Assembly (NCBI RefSeq): GCF_030813005.1
Contig: NZ_JAUSTU010000005.1
Coordinates: forward strand, 1-64,000
Direction: 5' to 3'
Source of the DNA: Robertmurraya andreesenii
Lineage (GTDB): Bacteria; Bacillota; Bacilli; Bacillales; Cytobacillaceae
Length of the DNA stretch: 64,000 bases
Each line of letters opens with the position of its first letter. The first letter of the stretch is position 1. The notes under the pieces were generated by a model. The model was given only the letters and a program-made list of their open reading frames with translations, made no database searches and was not told the DNA's origin. Below are positions 8,766-18,152 of the stretch, piece by piece. The position numbers and the translations under genes are program-made.

Positions 8766-10853
8766 CTATGATTGGATTATAGCTCTCTCCAAAATCTCCA
8801 CGATATCCAAAGTGCTTACTGATTCGTCTACTTCTTTAGCTTTTGTCCCATCACTGAGCATGGTTAAACAATATGGGCAGCCACTACTAATGATGGAAGG
8901 GCTACTTTCTAGAAGCTGCTCGGTTCTTGCAATATTAATGCGTGTTCCAGTATCCTCTTCCATCCACATAAGTCCTCCCCCTGCGCCACAGCACATTCCT
9001 GTTTCCCTTTTTCGCTTTGGTTCAACAAGATTGACACCAGGGATTGATTTTAACACTTCGCGAGGAGCGTCATATATTTCGTTGTATCGCCCTAGATAGC
9101 AGGAATCATGAAAGGTGATGATTTCATTTATTTCATTAGTAGGAGTGATTTTTCCTTCTCTTATCAATTTTGCTAACACTTCTGTATGATGATAAACTTC
9201 AGCATCCAGACCAAATTCTGGATATTCATTTTTTAATGTATTATAGGCATGTGGGTCAATCGTGACAATTTTCTTGATGTCATGCTTTTTAAAGGTTTCA
9301 ATATTTGAGTTTACTAACTCTTGAAATAGAAACTCATTTCCAATTCGCCGAGGAGTATCACCTGAGTTTTTCTCCTTGTTGCCAAGGATCGCAAATGTTA
9401 CCCCAGCCAAATTCAAGACTTTCGCAAAGGATTGAGCAATTTTTTGACTGCGGCTATCATAGGAGCCCATGGATCCTACAAAGAAAAGGTACTCAAATTC
9501 TTGCCCAGTCTTTTCCATTTCCTTTACAGTTGATACATGAATATCATCGCGTCCATCTCGCCAATTTTCGCGCTCTTTGCGACTAAGTCCCCATGGGTTT
9601 CCTTGACGTTCGATATTTGTGATCGCTCGTTGGGCATCTCCATTCATTTTTCCTTCTGTTAAAACAAGATAGCGCCGAAGATCAATAATTTTGTCAACAT
9701 GCTCATTCATGACAGGGCATTGGTCCTCGCAATTACGACAGGTCGTACATGCCCAAATTTCTTCTTCTGTAATGACATCACCGATTAGACCAACATCATA
9801 GTTAATCGCTGCCGCTGCCTCTTTTTGTCCTAACCCTTGCATAGCCAGTTGATTTCCTTTTGTGCTATTAAAAGCAAATGCAGGCATCCATGGTTGCCGT
9901 GAGGTTATAACAGCTCCTTTTTCTGTTAAGTGATCGCGCAATTTTAGAATTAAATCTTTCGGTGACAACATCTTCCCTGTACCAGTAGCTGGACACATAT
10001 TGGTACATCTCCCACATTCCACACACGCATAAAGATCTACCAGTTGTTTTTGGTTAAAGTCCTCAATTTTTCCAACACCAAATGATTCTTGTGATTCATC
10101 CTCAAAATCAATCGTAGATAACTGTCCAATCTTGTGGGTACGTCCAAGATAAATATTGACTACTCCTGCAATTAAATGAGCATGCTTTCCTTGTGGAATA
10201 TAAATAAGAAATGCAAGGAGGAACAACAAATGCGCCCACCAAAATAGAAAAAACAAGCTGCCTGCCACCGATGCCGGTAACCAGCCAAAGACGATAGAAA
10301 TCCCTGATGCTACTGGTTCAGCCCATGTTGGTTCGGTGCCCTGCCAAATAATTCCCATGCCATTTGCCAATAATGTTGAAACCATGAGCCCACCAATGAA
10401 GAGATAGACAAGACCTGCTAAAAACCCTCTCTTTAAACGAACTAATTTCTCTATATAGCGGCGATAAAATCCCCACACTACCGCAATAAGTATCATAAGA
10501 ATAATAATTTCTTGAAAAAATGTGAAATTTGGGTAAACGAAACCAAGTGGAAGATGGGAACCAATTGCAAGCCCTTTCCATATAAGATCAATGGCTCCAA
10601 ATTGGACAAGCAGAAATCCATAGAAAAACATCACATGAATGATACCACTTTTTTTATCCTTTAAGAGTTTTTTTTGGCCAAACACATTAACCATTAGTGC
10701 ATCGAATCGTTCTCGAACTGTCTTATTAAATTCAGCCTTTTTTCCAAGCTTTATATACTCAATCCTAGTTTTTACAAGTGTTGCAAATAAGTAAATGGCA
10801 TAACCTGTGACTAATAGGAATAGAATCATGTTCATTACTTGTAATAGATTCAT
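8766..10853 (-). CDS. fadF: FadF/EtfD-type membrane Fe-S ETF:menaquinone oxidoreductase
   Basis: A protein of about 695 residues with an N-terminal membrane part of around six helices (nitrate-reductase gamma-like, to about residue 225), two 4Fe-4S ferredoxin motifs (CVECGRCTNMCP and CTTCRNCEDQCP), and C-terminal heterodisulfide-reductase-like CCG domains. The second CCG domain is intact (SCYLGRYN and CCGAGGG); in the first the cysteines are replaced (GSMGSYD, EKNSGD). FadF of Bacillus and EtfD of mycobacteria have this build and are thought to take electrons from reduced ETF to menaquinone. The second ATG (10851-10853) is chosen because GGGG lies seven bases before it and only one base from the first ATG at 10859. 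Being last in an operon with etfBA supports the function. Confidence 0.85.
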   Translation of the reverse strand: MNLLQVMNMILFLLVTGYAIYLFATLVKTRIEYIKLGKKAEFNKTVRERFDALMVNVFGQKKLLKDKKSGIIHVMFFYGFLLVQFGAIDLIWKGLAIGSHLPLGFVYPNFTFFQEIIILMILIAVVWGFYRRYIEKLVRLKRGFLAGLVYLFIGGLMVSTLLANGMGIIWQGTEPTWAEPVASGISIVFGWLPASVAGSLFFLFWWAHLLFLLAFLIYIPQGKHAHLIAGVVNIYLGRTHKIGQLSTIDFEDESQESFGVGKIEDFNQKQLVDLYACVECGRCTNMCPATGTGKMLSPKDLILKLRDHLTEKGAVITSRQPWMPAFAFNSTKGNQLAMQGLGQKEAAAAINYDVGLIGDVITEEEIWACTTCRNCEDQCPVMNEHVDKIIDLRRYLVLTEGKMNGDAQRAITNIERQGNPWGLSRKERENWRDGRDDIHVSTVKEMEKTGQEFEYLFFVGSMGSYDSRSQKIAQSFAKVLNLAGVTFAILGNKEKNSGDTPRRIGNEFLFQELVNSNIETFKKHDIKKIVTIDPHAYNTLKNEYPEFGLDAEVYHHTEVLAKLIREGKITPTNEINEIITFHDSCYLGRYNEIYDAPREVLKSIPGVNLVEPKRKRETGMCCGAGGGLMWMEEDTGTRINIARTEQLLESSPSIISSGCPYCLTMLSDGTKAKEVDESVSTLDIVEILERAIIQS

Positions 10854-10886
10854 TGTCATACCCCTTTAAGATCGTCTAAATATGGC

Positions 10887-10916
10887 GAATCCCTTTATTC
10901 AAAAATAAAGGGATTC
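10887..10916. repeat. 13-bp perfect hairpin between etfA and fadF
   Basis: GAATCCCTTTATT (10887-10899) and its complement (10904-10916) enclose a four-base loop. Only the plus-strand reading has a T-rich tail; on the transcribed minus strand there is none, so it is more likely an mRNA stabilising or processing element, or a terminator for antisense transcription, than an operon terminator. Confidence 0.6.
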
Positions 10917-10928
10917 ATTTTTATTCGT

Positions 10929-11903
10929 TTAGCTAACTGCTACACTCTTAAATTCTTCTATTAAAAGAGGAACTACCTCAAATAAGTCGCCTACAATTCC
11001 ATAGTCAGCAATACTGAAAATGTTGGCTTCTGGGTCCTTATTGATGGCTACAATGACTTTTGAGTTGGACATACCAGCGATATGTTGAATTGCACCTGAT
11101 ATGCCACATGCTATGTATAAGTCAGGAGTAACAACTTTTCCTGTTTGACCGATTTGTAAAGAATAATCACAATACTCCGCATCACATGCACCTCGGGATG
11201 CCCCAACAGCGCCACCAAGTAAATTGGCCAATTCCTCTAATAACTCAAAACCTTCTTTACTTTTCACTCCACGGCCACCTGAAACAATAATTTTCGCTTC
11301 CGACAAATCAATTCCACCTGTTGTTTTACGAACGACTTCTTTAATGACTGTGCGTAAATCTTTAATATCAACATCAATCGACGTAATTTCACCTGTCCGT
11401 GATTCTTTTTTATCCAAAGGAGCTATATTATTGGGGCGAATAGTAGCAAATATTAGACCTCCTCGAATCGTTCTTTTTTCAAATGCCTTTCCCGCATAAA
11501 TAGGTCTGGTAAAAATAATCTCTCCACTATTATTCTCTAAATCTACAGCATCTGAAATAAGTCCAGACTTTACCTTTGCAGCAATTCGGGGTGATAAATC
11601 CTTCCCTAGCGCAGTATGTCCGAAAATTAGACCTTCAGGCTTCTCTATTTCTATTACTCGAATCACTGCCTGGGAATAAGCATCAGGAGTATAGGCTTGC
11701 AAATTCGGGTGTTCTACTGTTACCGCTCGGTCAGCACCATAGCAAATCATCTCATTAGCGAAGTTCGTAACGTTATCGCCTAATAGCAAACCAACTACTT
11801 CTCCACCATCAGCCATTTTCTTTGCTGCCGCAATGGCTTCAAAGGAAACATTCCTTAATTCACCTTGTCGTATTTCACCTAAAACGATTACTTTTTTCGT
11901 CAA
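10929..11903 (-). CDS. etfA: Electron transfer flavoprotein alpha subunit
   Basis: The FAD-binding subunit of ETF, 324 residues, accepting electrons from the acyl-CoA dehydrogenases. The C-terminal FAD domain shows SGGRGVKSKEGF, GASRGACDA, QIGQTGKVVTPDLYIACG and INKDPEANIF, all typical of EtfA. The first ATG at 11909 is only two bases from AGGAGG; the TTG two codons later (11901-11903) is eight bases away and gives the usual family start (M-TKKVIVLGEIRQG), so I use it. It follows etfB by about 16 bases and precedes fadF. Confidence 0.92.
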   Translation of the reverse strand: MTKKVIVLGEIRQGELRNVSFEAIAAAKKMADGGEVVGLLLGDNVTNFANEMICYGADRAVTVEHPNLQAYTPDAYSQAVIRVIEIEKPEGLIFGHTALGKDLSPRIAAKVKSGLISDAVDLENNSGEIIFTRPIYAGKAFEKRTIRGGLIFATIRPNNIAPLDKKESRTGEITSIDVDIKDLRTVIKEVVRKTTGGIDLSEAKIIVSGGRGVKSKEGFELLEELANLLGGAVGASRGACDAEYCDYSLQIGQTGKVVTPDLYIACGISGAIQHIAGMSNSKVIVAINKDPEANIFSIADYGIVGDLFEVVPLLIEEFKSVAVS

Positions 11904-11919
11904 ACTCATAGCCTCCTAT

Positions 11920-12690
11920 CTAAATGACTTTTGCTTCTGTTTTGAGTAAAGAAATCAATTCTTGAACTTGTTCTCCCATTTCCCCTTCTAAAACCTTTCC
12001 AGATTTCTTGACTGGTGGTAAAAAGATTTCAACCTTATTCGTTTTTCCTTCAATGCCATTTTCGTCTACATCTAGATCATCAAGATCTAATTTTTCAAGG
12101 GGCTTCTTCTTTGCTTTCATAATTCCTGGCAATGAAGGATAACGAGGCTCATTTAATCCTTGTTGACAAGTAACTAATAATGGTAGGGATACCTCTACAA
12201 TTTCAACATCTCCCTCTACATCCCTTTCGACCGTTGCTTTATCACCATCAACGATAAGTTTTGTGATAGTTGTTACAGCTGAAATTCCAAGCTCTTCAGC
12301 AAGTCGTGGGCCAACCTGTCCAGTTCCACCATCAACAGCAACATTTCCTGCTAAAATAATGTCAGCCCCCTTATCTTTTAAATAGGCAGCTAAGATCGTT
12401 GCTGTGGTAAACTGATCACCGTCCTCAATATCCTCACTATCAATAAGAACAGCTTTATCTACACCCATAGCAAGAGCAGTGCGTAGCTCTTTTTCAGCCT
12501 CTTCTTCTCCAATAGTAACGACTATAACCTCTCCTCCGTGTTCATCACGTAGCTGAAGAGCTTCTTCAATTGCATATTCATCATAGGGATTAATGATATG
12601 CTCAACGGCATCATCAATAATTTGTCCATTCCTTATATCTATTTTTTCTTCCGTATCAAAAGTGCGCTTCATTACCACAAAAATATTCAT
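11920..12690 (-). CDS. etfB: Electron transfer flavoprotein beta subunit
   Basis: The AMP-binding ETF subunit, 256 residues. The N-terminal MNIFVVMKRTFDTEEKI, the DGGTGQVGPRLAEELG adenine-nucleotide region near residue 125 and the EVSLPLLVTCQQGLNEPRYP recognition segment are characteristic. With EtfA it forms the soluble heterodimer between the acyl-CoA dehydrogenases and the FadF-like oxidoreductase. It sits 16 bases behind the thiolase gene in the same operon. Confidence 0.93.
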   Translation of the reverse strand: MNIFVVMKRTFDTEEKIDIRNGQIIDDAVEHIINPYDEYAIEEALQLRDEHGGEVIVVTIGEEEAEKELRTALAMGVDKAVLIDSEDIEDGDQFTTATILAAYLKDKGADIILAGNVAVDGGTGQVGPRLAEELGISAVTTITKLIVDGDKATVERDVEGDVEIVEVSLPLLVTCQQGLNEPRYPSLPGIMKAKKKPLEKLDLDDLDVDENGIEGKTNKVEIFLPPVKKSGKVLEGEMGEQVQELISLLKTEAKVI

Positions 12691-12706
12691 TCTTCACACC
12701 GCCCTA

Positions 12707-13900
12707 TTAAACTTGTAAGTTTTCAACAATAGTTGCTATCCCTAGTCCACCGGCAATACATAAGGTCACTAAACCATATTTTTCACCACGTCGCTCCATC
12801 TCATGAAGCAGCTTTGTCAAAAGAATCGCACCAGATGCCCCGATTGGGTGTCCTAAGGCAATCGCTCCACCGTTCACATTGATTTTGTCTATGTCTGTAT
12901 TCCATTCCTTCAATACAGCTAACGATTGAGCAGAGAAAGCTTCATTTAATTCAATAAGCCCGATATCGTCTAATGTAAGACCAGCCATCTGCAATGCTTT
13001 TCTTGTGGCTGGAACAGGCCCAATGCCCATGATTTCCGGAGAGACTCCTGCTGCTGCTTGGGCAATCACCTTAGCTTTCGGTTTTAAATCATATTTCTTT
13101 GCAGCTTCTTCTGAGGTTAATAATACTGCTGAAGCCCCATCATTTCGACCACTACTATTTCCCGCAGTAACCGTTCCATTCTTCTTAAAAACTGGCTTAA
13201 GAGTCGAAAGCTTTTCTAATGTTGTTTTTCTAGGATGTTCATCTGTATCAAAAAGAAACGTCTCTTTTCGATTGCGCACTTCATAAGCAACAATCTCATC
13301 ATTAAATCTGCCGCTTTCTATCGCTTGAAATGCTAATGTCTGACTTCTTAATGCAAATTCATCTTGTTCTTCACGAGAAATATGGTATTTTTCAGCTAAG
13401 TTTTCTGCTGTCATCCCCATCGTAAATGAGCCATACTGCTCAATTGGCTGTGACCGCGGTTGGCTCTCTGTATTCGGATCCAATATTTCTCCATTTCCCG
13501 CTCCATAACCAAATCTTGCATGACGTAAATAGTACGGAGCTGTGCTCATACTTTCTGCTCCTCCAGCAATCACCACATCCGATAGTCCACATTGGATTTG
13601 TTGTACAGCATTATTAATCGCTTGCAATCCAGAACCACATTGTCGATGAATCGTATATGCTGGCACTTCAACAGGCAGATTTGCTCTAAGAAGTGCTAAT
13701 CTTGCTAAATTGGGAGTATCTGTACTTTGTTTTCCTTGCCCTAAAATAACTTCGTCAACAATACTCTTTTCAATCCCTGTCCGCACAATAATCTCGTCGA
13801 TGACTTTTGAAGCTAAATGATCTACTTCTATATTTTTTAAACTGCCACCAAGTTTTCCAATCCCTGTTCGGACAGCATCAACAATAACTGCACTCTCCAC
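12707..13900 (-). CDS. Thiolase (acetyl-CoA acyltransferase)
   Basis: A thiolase of 397 residues catalysing thiolytic cleavage of 3-ketoacyl-CoA to acetyl-CoA. The acyl-accepting cysteine in HRQCGSGLQA (about residue 87), the histidine in GHPIGASGA and the second cysteine in LCIAGGLGIA are all present. The longest frame starts with GTG at 13909, but AGGAG overlaps that codon; the in-frame GTG at 13898-13900 lies eight bases from AGGAG and gives MESAVIVDAVRTGIG, the standard start. It is two genes upstream of etfA and begins immediately after the 3-hydroxyacyl-CoA dehydrogenase gene. Confidence 0.92.
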   Translation of the reverse strand: MESAVIVDAVRTGIGKLGGSLKNIEVDHLASKVIDEIIVRTGIEKSIVDEVILGQGKQSTDTPNLARLALLRANLPVEVPAYTIHRQCGSGLQAINNAVQQIQCGLSDVVIAGGAESMSTAPYYLRHARFGYGAGNGEILDPNTESQPRSQPIEQYGSFTMGMTAENLAEKYHISREEQDEFALRSQTLAFQAIESGRFNDEIVAYEVRNRKETFLFDTDEHPRKTTLEKLSTLKPVFKKNGTVTAGNSSGRNDGASAVLLTSEEAAKKYDLKPKAKVIAQAAAGVSPEIMGIGPVPATRKALQMAGLTLDDIGLIELNEAFSAQSLAVLKEWNTDIDKINVNGGAIALGHPIGASGAILLTKLLHEMERRGEKYGLVTLCIAGGLGIATIVENLQV

Positions 13901-13911
13901 CAAGATCACTC

Positions 13912-14763
13912 CTAGTTTGTATCGTATTTATAGAAACCTGCACCTGATTTTCTGCCTAGTCTACCTGCCTTCACATATTTAATTAATAACGGACAGGGAC
14001 GATATTTCTCTCCTAATGTTTCATAAAGATATTCCATATTCCGTAAACGTGTATCGAGTCCTACCAAATCGGCTAATTCGAGTGGCCCCATCGGATGATT
14101 TAATCCTAGCTTCATCGCCTTATCGATATCTTCAGCTGAAGCGACACCCTCCATTAACATATTCATGGCCTCATTTCCAATTAAACAATTCATTCTACTT
14201 GTTACAAATCCCGGAAATTCATTGACTTCAACAACTTCTTTCTTCATTTTCTCAGCCGCTCGTTTAGCAATGGCATATGTTTCATCTGAAGTATCTAGAC
14301 CTCTTACAATTTCCACTAACTTCATCTTGTGAACAGGATTAAAGAAATGCATCGCAATACATTTTTCTGGACGACCTGTCTGTGCCCCGATTTCAGTCGG
14401 ACTCATTGTAGAGGTATTTGTTGCTAATACGGTATGGTAAGGACAGATTTTATCCAACTTTTGAAAGACATCAACTTTTATTTCCATTTTTTCCAGAACG
14501 GCCTCTATTACGAGATCAGTCTCAGCCGCAGCTTCCTCTAAGCTAGTAGTAAATGTGATTCGATTAAAGCTTGCCTCATCTTCCCCAGGATTTAAGAAAC
14601 CTCTATCAGCAGATTTTTTCATTTCCTTCTGAATAGATGATTTTGCTATATCAATGGCTTCAGGAAAAAGATCTTGAAGATGAACTTTGAAGCCTGCGAC
14701 TGCAGCTGAATAAGCAATTCCTCTACCCATAATTCCTCCACCAATTACTGCAATTCTCTTCAT
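13912..14763 (-). CDS. 3-hydroxyacyl-CoA (3-hydroxybutyryl-CoA) dehydrogenase
   Basis: A 283-residue NAD-dependent L-3-hydroxyacyl-CoA dehydrogenase. It has the N-terminal Rossmann motif IAVIGGGIMGRG, the LATNTSTMSPTEI segment, the catalytic histidine in AMHFFNPVHKMKLVE, and the C-terminal dimer domain NHPMGPLELADLVGLD. It makes the 3-ketoacyl-CoA consumed by the thiolase encoded next. A GTG two codons earlier (14767-14769) touches the GGGGA site; the ATG at 14761-14763 has a seven-base spacing and is preferred. Confidence 0.92.
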   Translation of the reverse strand: MKRIAVIGGGIMGRGIAYSAAVAGFKVHLQDLFPEAIDIAKSSIQKEMKKSADRGFLNPGEDEASFNRITFTTSLEEAAAETDLVIEAVLEKMEIKVDVFQKLDKICPYHTVLATNTSTMSPTEIGAQTGRPEKCIAMHFFNPVHKMKLVEIVRGLDTSDETYAIAKRAAEKMKKEVVEVNEFPGFVTSRMNCLIGNEAMNMLMEGVASAEDIDKAMKLGLNHPMGPLELADLVGLDTRLRNMEYLYETLGEKYRPCPLLIKYVKAGRLGRKSGAGFYKYDTN

Positions 14764-14790
14764 TTTCACTTCCCCATTCCAATAAAAGAA

Positions 14791-16917
14791 CTATTGTTGT
14801 TTTTTTAGCAATTCACTGTACTTTACGAGATAATTCATAACACTAACAACTCTTTCTGGTGATGAGTAGACAGGAAAATTCTCCTTCTGATATAGCGCCA
14901 TGGCCTGTGGAGCAATAGAATCAGCTCCGAGTCGACCTACTACAATCGGCTTATCATGTTGGCGGAATACATCTACTATCGCTTGTGCAATAACCACAGC
15001 ACCTGGATCCGCATTTGTTGTCAGCATTACAATGATGCCATCTAAGTTTTGATCCTGTACAAGAATCTCTAATACTTTTTTGAACATTTCGGGCTTAGCG
15101 ATGACCTCAGCTGTCACATCAATCGGATTAACTGCAGAGCCAAAAGGAGGAATATACTCTTGAATTTTGTCAGAAGCCTCCGTTAATTCCGGGACCTCTA
15201 ATCCTTTTTCAGAACAAAGATCTGCAATAACACTACATGCTCCACCAGATGCCGTTAAAACTCCTATTCTTCTTCCATTCGGTAGTTTTTGAACATTAAA
15301 GGCTCTTGAAACATCGATCATTTCATCGAGCTGTTCAATTCTTAGGGCGCCGTATTTCTTAAGGGCAACAGAATATACTGCGTCATCGCCTGCAATAGAG
15401 CCTGTATGGGATTGTACTGCTTTTTGACCAATACTGGATCTACCTGTTTTAAAAACTAGCAACGGCTTTTGATTTTCAATTGCCTTCTTAGCAGCTTTTT
15501 GAAAGGAGCGAACATCCTTAATTCCTTCCATAAAAATGGAGATAACCTTTGTCTCCTCATCAGTGGCTAAGAGTTCAATAAAATCAGAAGTAGATAGATC
15601 AGCTTCATTTGCAACGCTCACCCATCTGCTAAATCCTGCTCCTTGATCCCATGCTCTACTTAATAAAGCACTTCCCATTGCGCCACTTTGTGAAATAAAA
15701 CCAATATTCCCTGGGACTTTAACCTTTGATTCTAACGCAGCACCAAACGCGGTATAGATATTCTTACCTGGGCTCGCTATTCCAATTGAATTTGGACCGA
15801 GAACGCGGATATTTCCTCTTTTCGCTATTTCTATAATTTGATTTTGTAATTTCCTTCCCTCTTCGCCAATTTCACTAAATCCGGAGGAATAAATAATGGC
15901 GGCCTTTACTCCTTTTTGAACACATTCTTCCATCACCTTCGGTACATGATTTGCACCGACAATAATACAAGCTAATTCAACCTCTTCTGGAACTTCAGTT
16001 AAGCTCGGATAGGCTTTAAAGCCTTTTATATTGTCTGCACCAGGATTTATTGGATAAAGTTTCCCATTATAACCATTCTCTACAATATAACGAAACAGTC
16101 TTCCACCATTTTTCTTTTCGTTTGTTGATGCCCCAACAACGGCAATGGACTGGGGATTAATCATATATTTTAAATTGGATAAATCTCTTGGTGAGCTTTC
16201 AACACCAAGATGTTCCCCAATTGAAATTCTCACATCACAAATAATGGCTTCGTTATTGGCAAAAATCACTGGATTTAGATCTAATTCTTCAATTTCTGGC
16301 CTTGCTTCAACTAAATCATTAAGGGAGAGACAGATAGAATAAAGCATTGATTTATTGATCCCACTTTGTCCTCGATATCCTTCGAGAATTGGGAATGCCT
16401 TTAATTCTTTTATCATTTCCTCAATATCATTTAGGCTTACGGGCATCATTCTCATCGAGAAATCCTTCATGATTTCAACAAGTGTTCCTCCATATCCAAT
16501 AACAAGCTGATGACCAAAAGTCGGATCTTTCTTAATTCCGAATATCAACTCAATCCCTTTTGGAGCCATTTCTTGAATGAGAACTCCTGCCATGACAGCA
16601 TCACGCTTATAACTGGAAGCATTTGCTATGATTTCTTCAAATTTCTCCAATAATTCCTTTTCATTCCTTATATTTAATTTAACAATGCCAGCTTCTGTTT
16701 TGTGAATGATATCTCTCGACATGCCTTTTAGCACAAGAGGATATCCGATTTCCTCAGCCTTTTTTACCGCTTCATCTTTTGTTGTCGCCAAGGCTGATTT
16801 TGCAATTGGAAGACCTAGTGAACCAAGTATCTTAGCCCCTTCGTATTCCATTAAAAATGTACCAGGTTCGACTTTTTTTGAGTCATTTTTTTCAACTGCT
16901 ATTTTACTCTCACGCAA
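14791..16917 (-). CDS. ADP-forming acyl-CoA synthetase (acetate-CoA ligase family), ATP-grasp domain first
   Basis: A 708-residue NDP-forming acyl-CoA synthetase that interconverts acyl-CoA + ADP + Pi and acid + ATP + CoA. The order is an N-terminal ATP-grasp part (about 15-235, with PLVLKGMSRDIIHKTEAG and ELDLNPV), then the CoA-binding domain (IAVVGASTNEKKNGG, about 255), then the succinyl-CoA-ligase-like domains (FISQSGAMGSALL, and SHTGSIAGDD with the histidine that is phosphorylated). This is beta-then-alpha, the reverse of the common archaeal and Pat-type fusion order. It starts with TTG at 16915-16917, eight bases after GGAGG; no in-frame ATG competes. It could conserve energy from the end products or activate the acid; which direction applies is unknown. 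Confidence 0.88.
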   Translation of the reverse strand: MRESKIAVEKNDSKKVEPGTFLMEYEGAKILGSLGLPIAKSALATTKDEAVKKAEEIGYPLVLKGMSRDIIHKTEAGIVKLNIRNEKELLEKFEEIIANASSYKRDAVMAGVLIQEMAPKGIELIFGIKKDPTFGHQLVIGYGGTLVEIMKDFSMRMMPVSLNDIEEMIKELKAFPILEGYRGQSGINKSMLYSICLSLNDLVEARPEIEELDLNPVIFANNEAIICDVRISIGEHLGVESSPRDLSNLKYMINPQSIAVVGASTNEKKNGGRLFRYIVENGYNGKLYPINPGADNIKGFKAYPSLTEVPEEVELACIIVGANHVPKVMEECVQKGVKAAIIYSSGFSEIGEEGRKLQNQIIEIAKRGNIRVLGPNSIGIASPGKNIYTAFGAALESKVKVPGNIGFISQSGAMGSALLSRAWDQGAGFSRWVSVANEADLSTSDFIELLATDEETKVISIFMEGIKDVRSFQKAAKKAIENQKPLLVFKTGRSSIGQKAVQSHTGSIAGDDAVYSVALKKYGALRIEQLDEMIDVSRAFNVQKLPNGRRIGVLTASGGACSVIADLCSEKGLEVPELTEASDKIQEYIPPFGSAVNPIDVTAEVIAKPEMFKKVLEILVQDQNLDGIIVMLTTNADPGAVVIAQAIVDVFRQHDKPIVVGRLGADSIAPQAMALYQKENFPVYSSPERVVSVMNYLVKYSELLKKQQ

Positions 16918-16933
16918 ATCATTCCCCTCCTGT

Positions 16934-18082
16934 TTATTTCTTTCTCTGACTAAATTTCATGCCTAATACATCTTCAGCTATTTTATTTTTTAGCATTTCT
17001 GGTGTTCCACCAGCAATCATCCATCCCCTTACTCTTCTGAAAATATACTCTAATGGGTAGTCAGTTGAATATCCATATCCACCAAAGATTTGAACGGCTT
17101 CATGGGCAACTTCAAAAGCTGTCGTATTGATGTACGCTTTTGCAATAGATGCCTCTGTTGGGTTAGGAGCACCTTTATCTGCGTTTGTAGCTGCCCGATA
17201 AAGAAGTAATCTTCCTGCATCCAGTTTCATTTTCATTTCTGCTAGCTTCCATTGGATTCCCTGGAATTCTGCTAGAGGTCTTCCAAACTGTTGTCGTTCC
17301 TTCGCATGTTCAACTGCTAAATCAAAGGCAGCTTGAGCTAGCGCCAATGATCGAGAGGTATTACCCATACGCTCAATATTAAACATCGTAAACATTTTTC
17401 TAAAACCATCTTCTGGAACAAGAATATTTCCAAGTGGTACTTCACAATCCTCGAAATATAAGGCGCAGTGCTCCTCACCTGACATATGGGTCTCTGTTTT
17501 TCCTACTGTAAATCCTGGGGCATCTCTTTCTACTAAAATAGAGCCTGATGTCTTAACACTGTCTCCAAATCTCACCCATACAACATAGTAGGAATTATGC
17601 GGTCCATGTGTATTAAAAACCTTTGAACCATTTATAATGACTTTATCTCCTTCAATACGGGCTTTTGTATTTAAGTCCGTTACCGCTGAACCGGCGTTTG
17701 GCTCGGACATGGCCACAGAAATTAATTTTTCACCAGAAAGTATAGATGGCATGATACGATCTTTTAATTCTCTACTTCCGAAAGCCGCTAATTGTCTAAT
17801 TGCCCCGAAATTACCCACCTGAAGCATGTCAGCTGTACTTGGACAAACCTTTGCTACTTCTTCCATCACGATAATCGCATCCATTAAAGACATACCCTGG
17901 CCGCCATCTTCCTCGGACAAAGTCATTCCCATAAGCCCATGCTCTGCAAGAATTTTTGCATTCTCCCAGGGAACCTCTTGATTTCTTACCCATGTATAAG
18001 CTTTTTCTGAAAATTTTTCTTTTGCGAAGCTCCTTGCCCATTTTTGTAGCTCTGATTGTTCATTCGTCAGATTAAAATCCAT
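16934..18082 (-). CDS. Acyl-CoA dehydrogenase with relocated catalytic glutamate (isovaleryl-CoA-dehydrogenase-like)
   Basis: A 382-residue FAD-dependent acyl-CoA dehydrogenase with the AMSEPNAGSAV motif (124-134) and QIFGGYGYSTDYP. The canonical base is missing: the C-terminal motif is IAGGTPEM with glycine at 358 where EGT is normal. A glutamate appears instead at 237 (FNIERMG), the helix position that carries the base in isovaleryl-CoA dehydrogenase (known from that family); the other dehydrogenase of this island shows the opposite pattern. A branched or otherwise bulky substrate is therefore likely (inference). It is the first gene of the sigma-54 operon leading to etfBA and fadF. Confidence 0.9.
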   Translation of the reverse strand: MDFNLTNEQSELQKWARSFAKEKFSEKAYTWVRNQEVPWENAKILAEHGLMGMTLSEEDGGQGMSLMDAIIVMEEVAKVCPSTADMLQVGNFGAIRQLAAFGSRELKDRIMPSILSGEKLISVAMSEPNAGSAVTDLNTKARIEGDKVIINGSKVFNTHGPHNSYYVVWVRFGDSVKTSGSILVERDAPGFTVGKTETHMSGEEHCALYFEDCEVPLGNILVPEDGFRKMFTMFNIERMGNTSRSLALAQAAFDLAVEHAKERQQFGRPLAEFQGIQWKLAEMKMKLDAGRLLLYRAATNADKGAPNPTEASIAKAYINTTAFEVAHEAVQIFGGYGYSTDYPLEYIFRRVRGWMIAGGTPEMLKNKIAEDVLGMKFSQRKK

Positions 18083-18152
18083 GAAAAAATTCTCCTCTCG
18101 TTTAGAAAAAATATCTTTTTTTATTTTCTTATATTTCTATATTTATCTAGTT

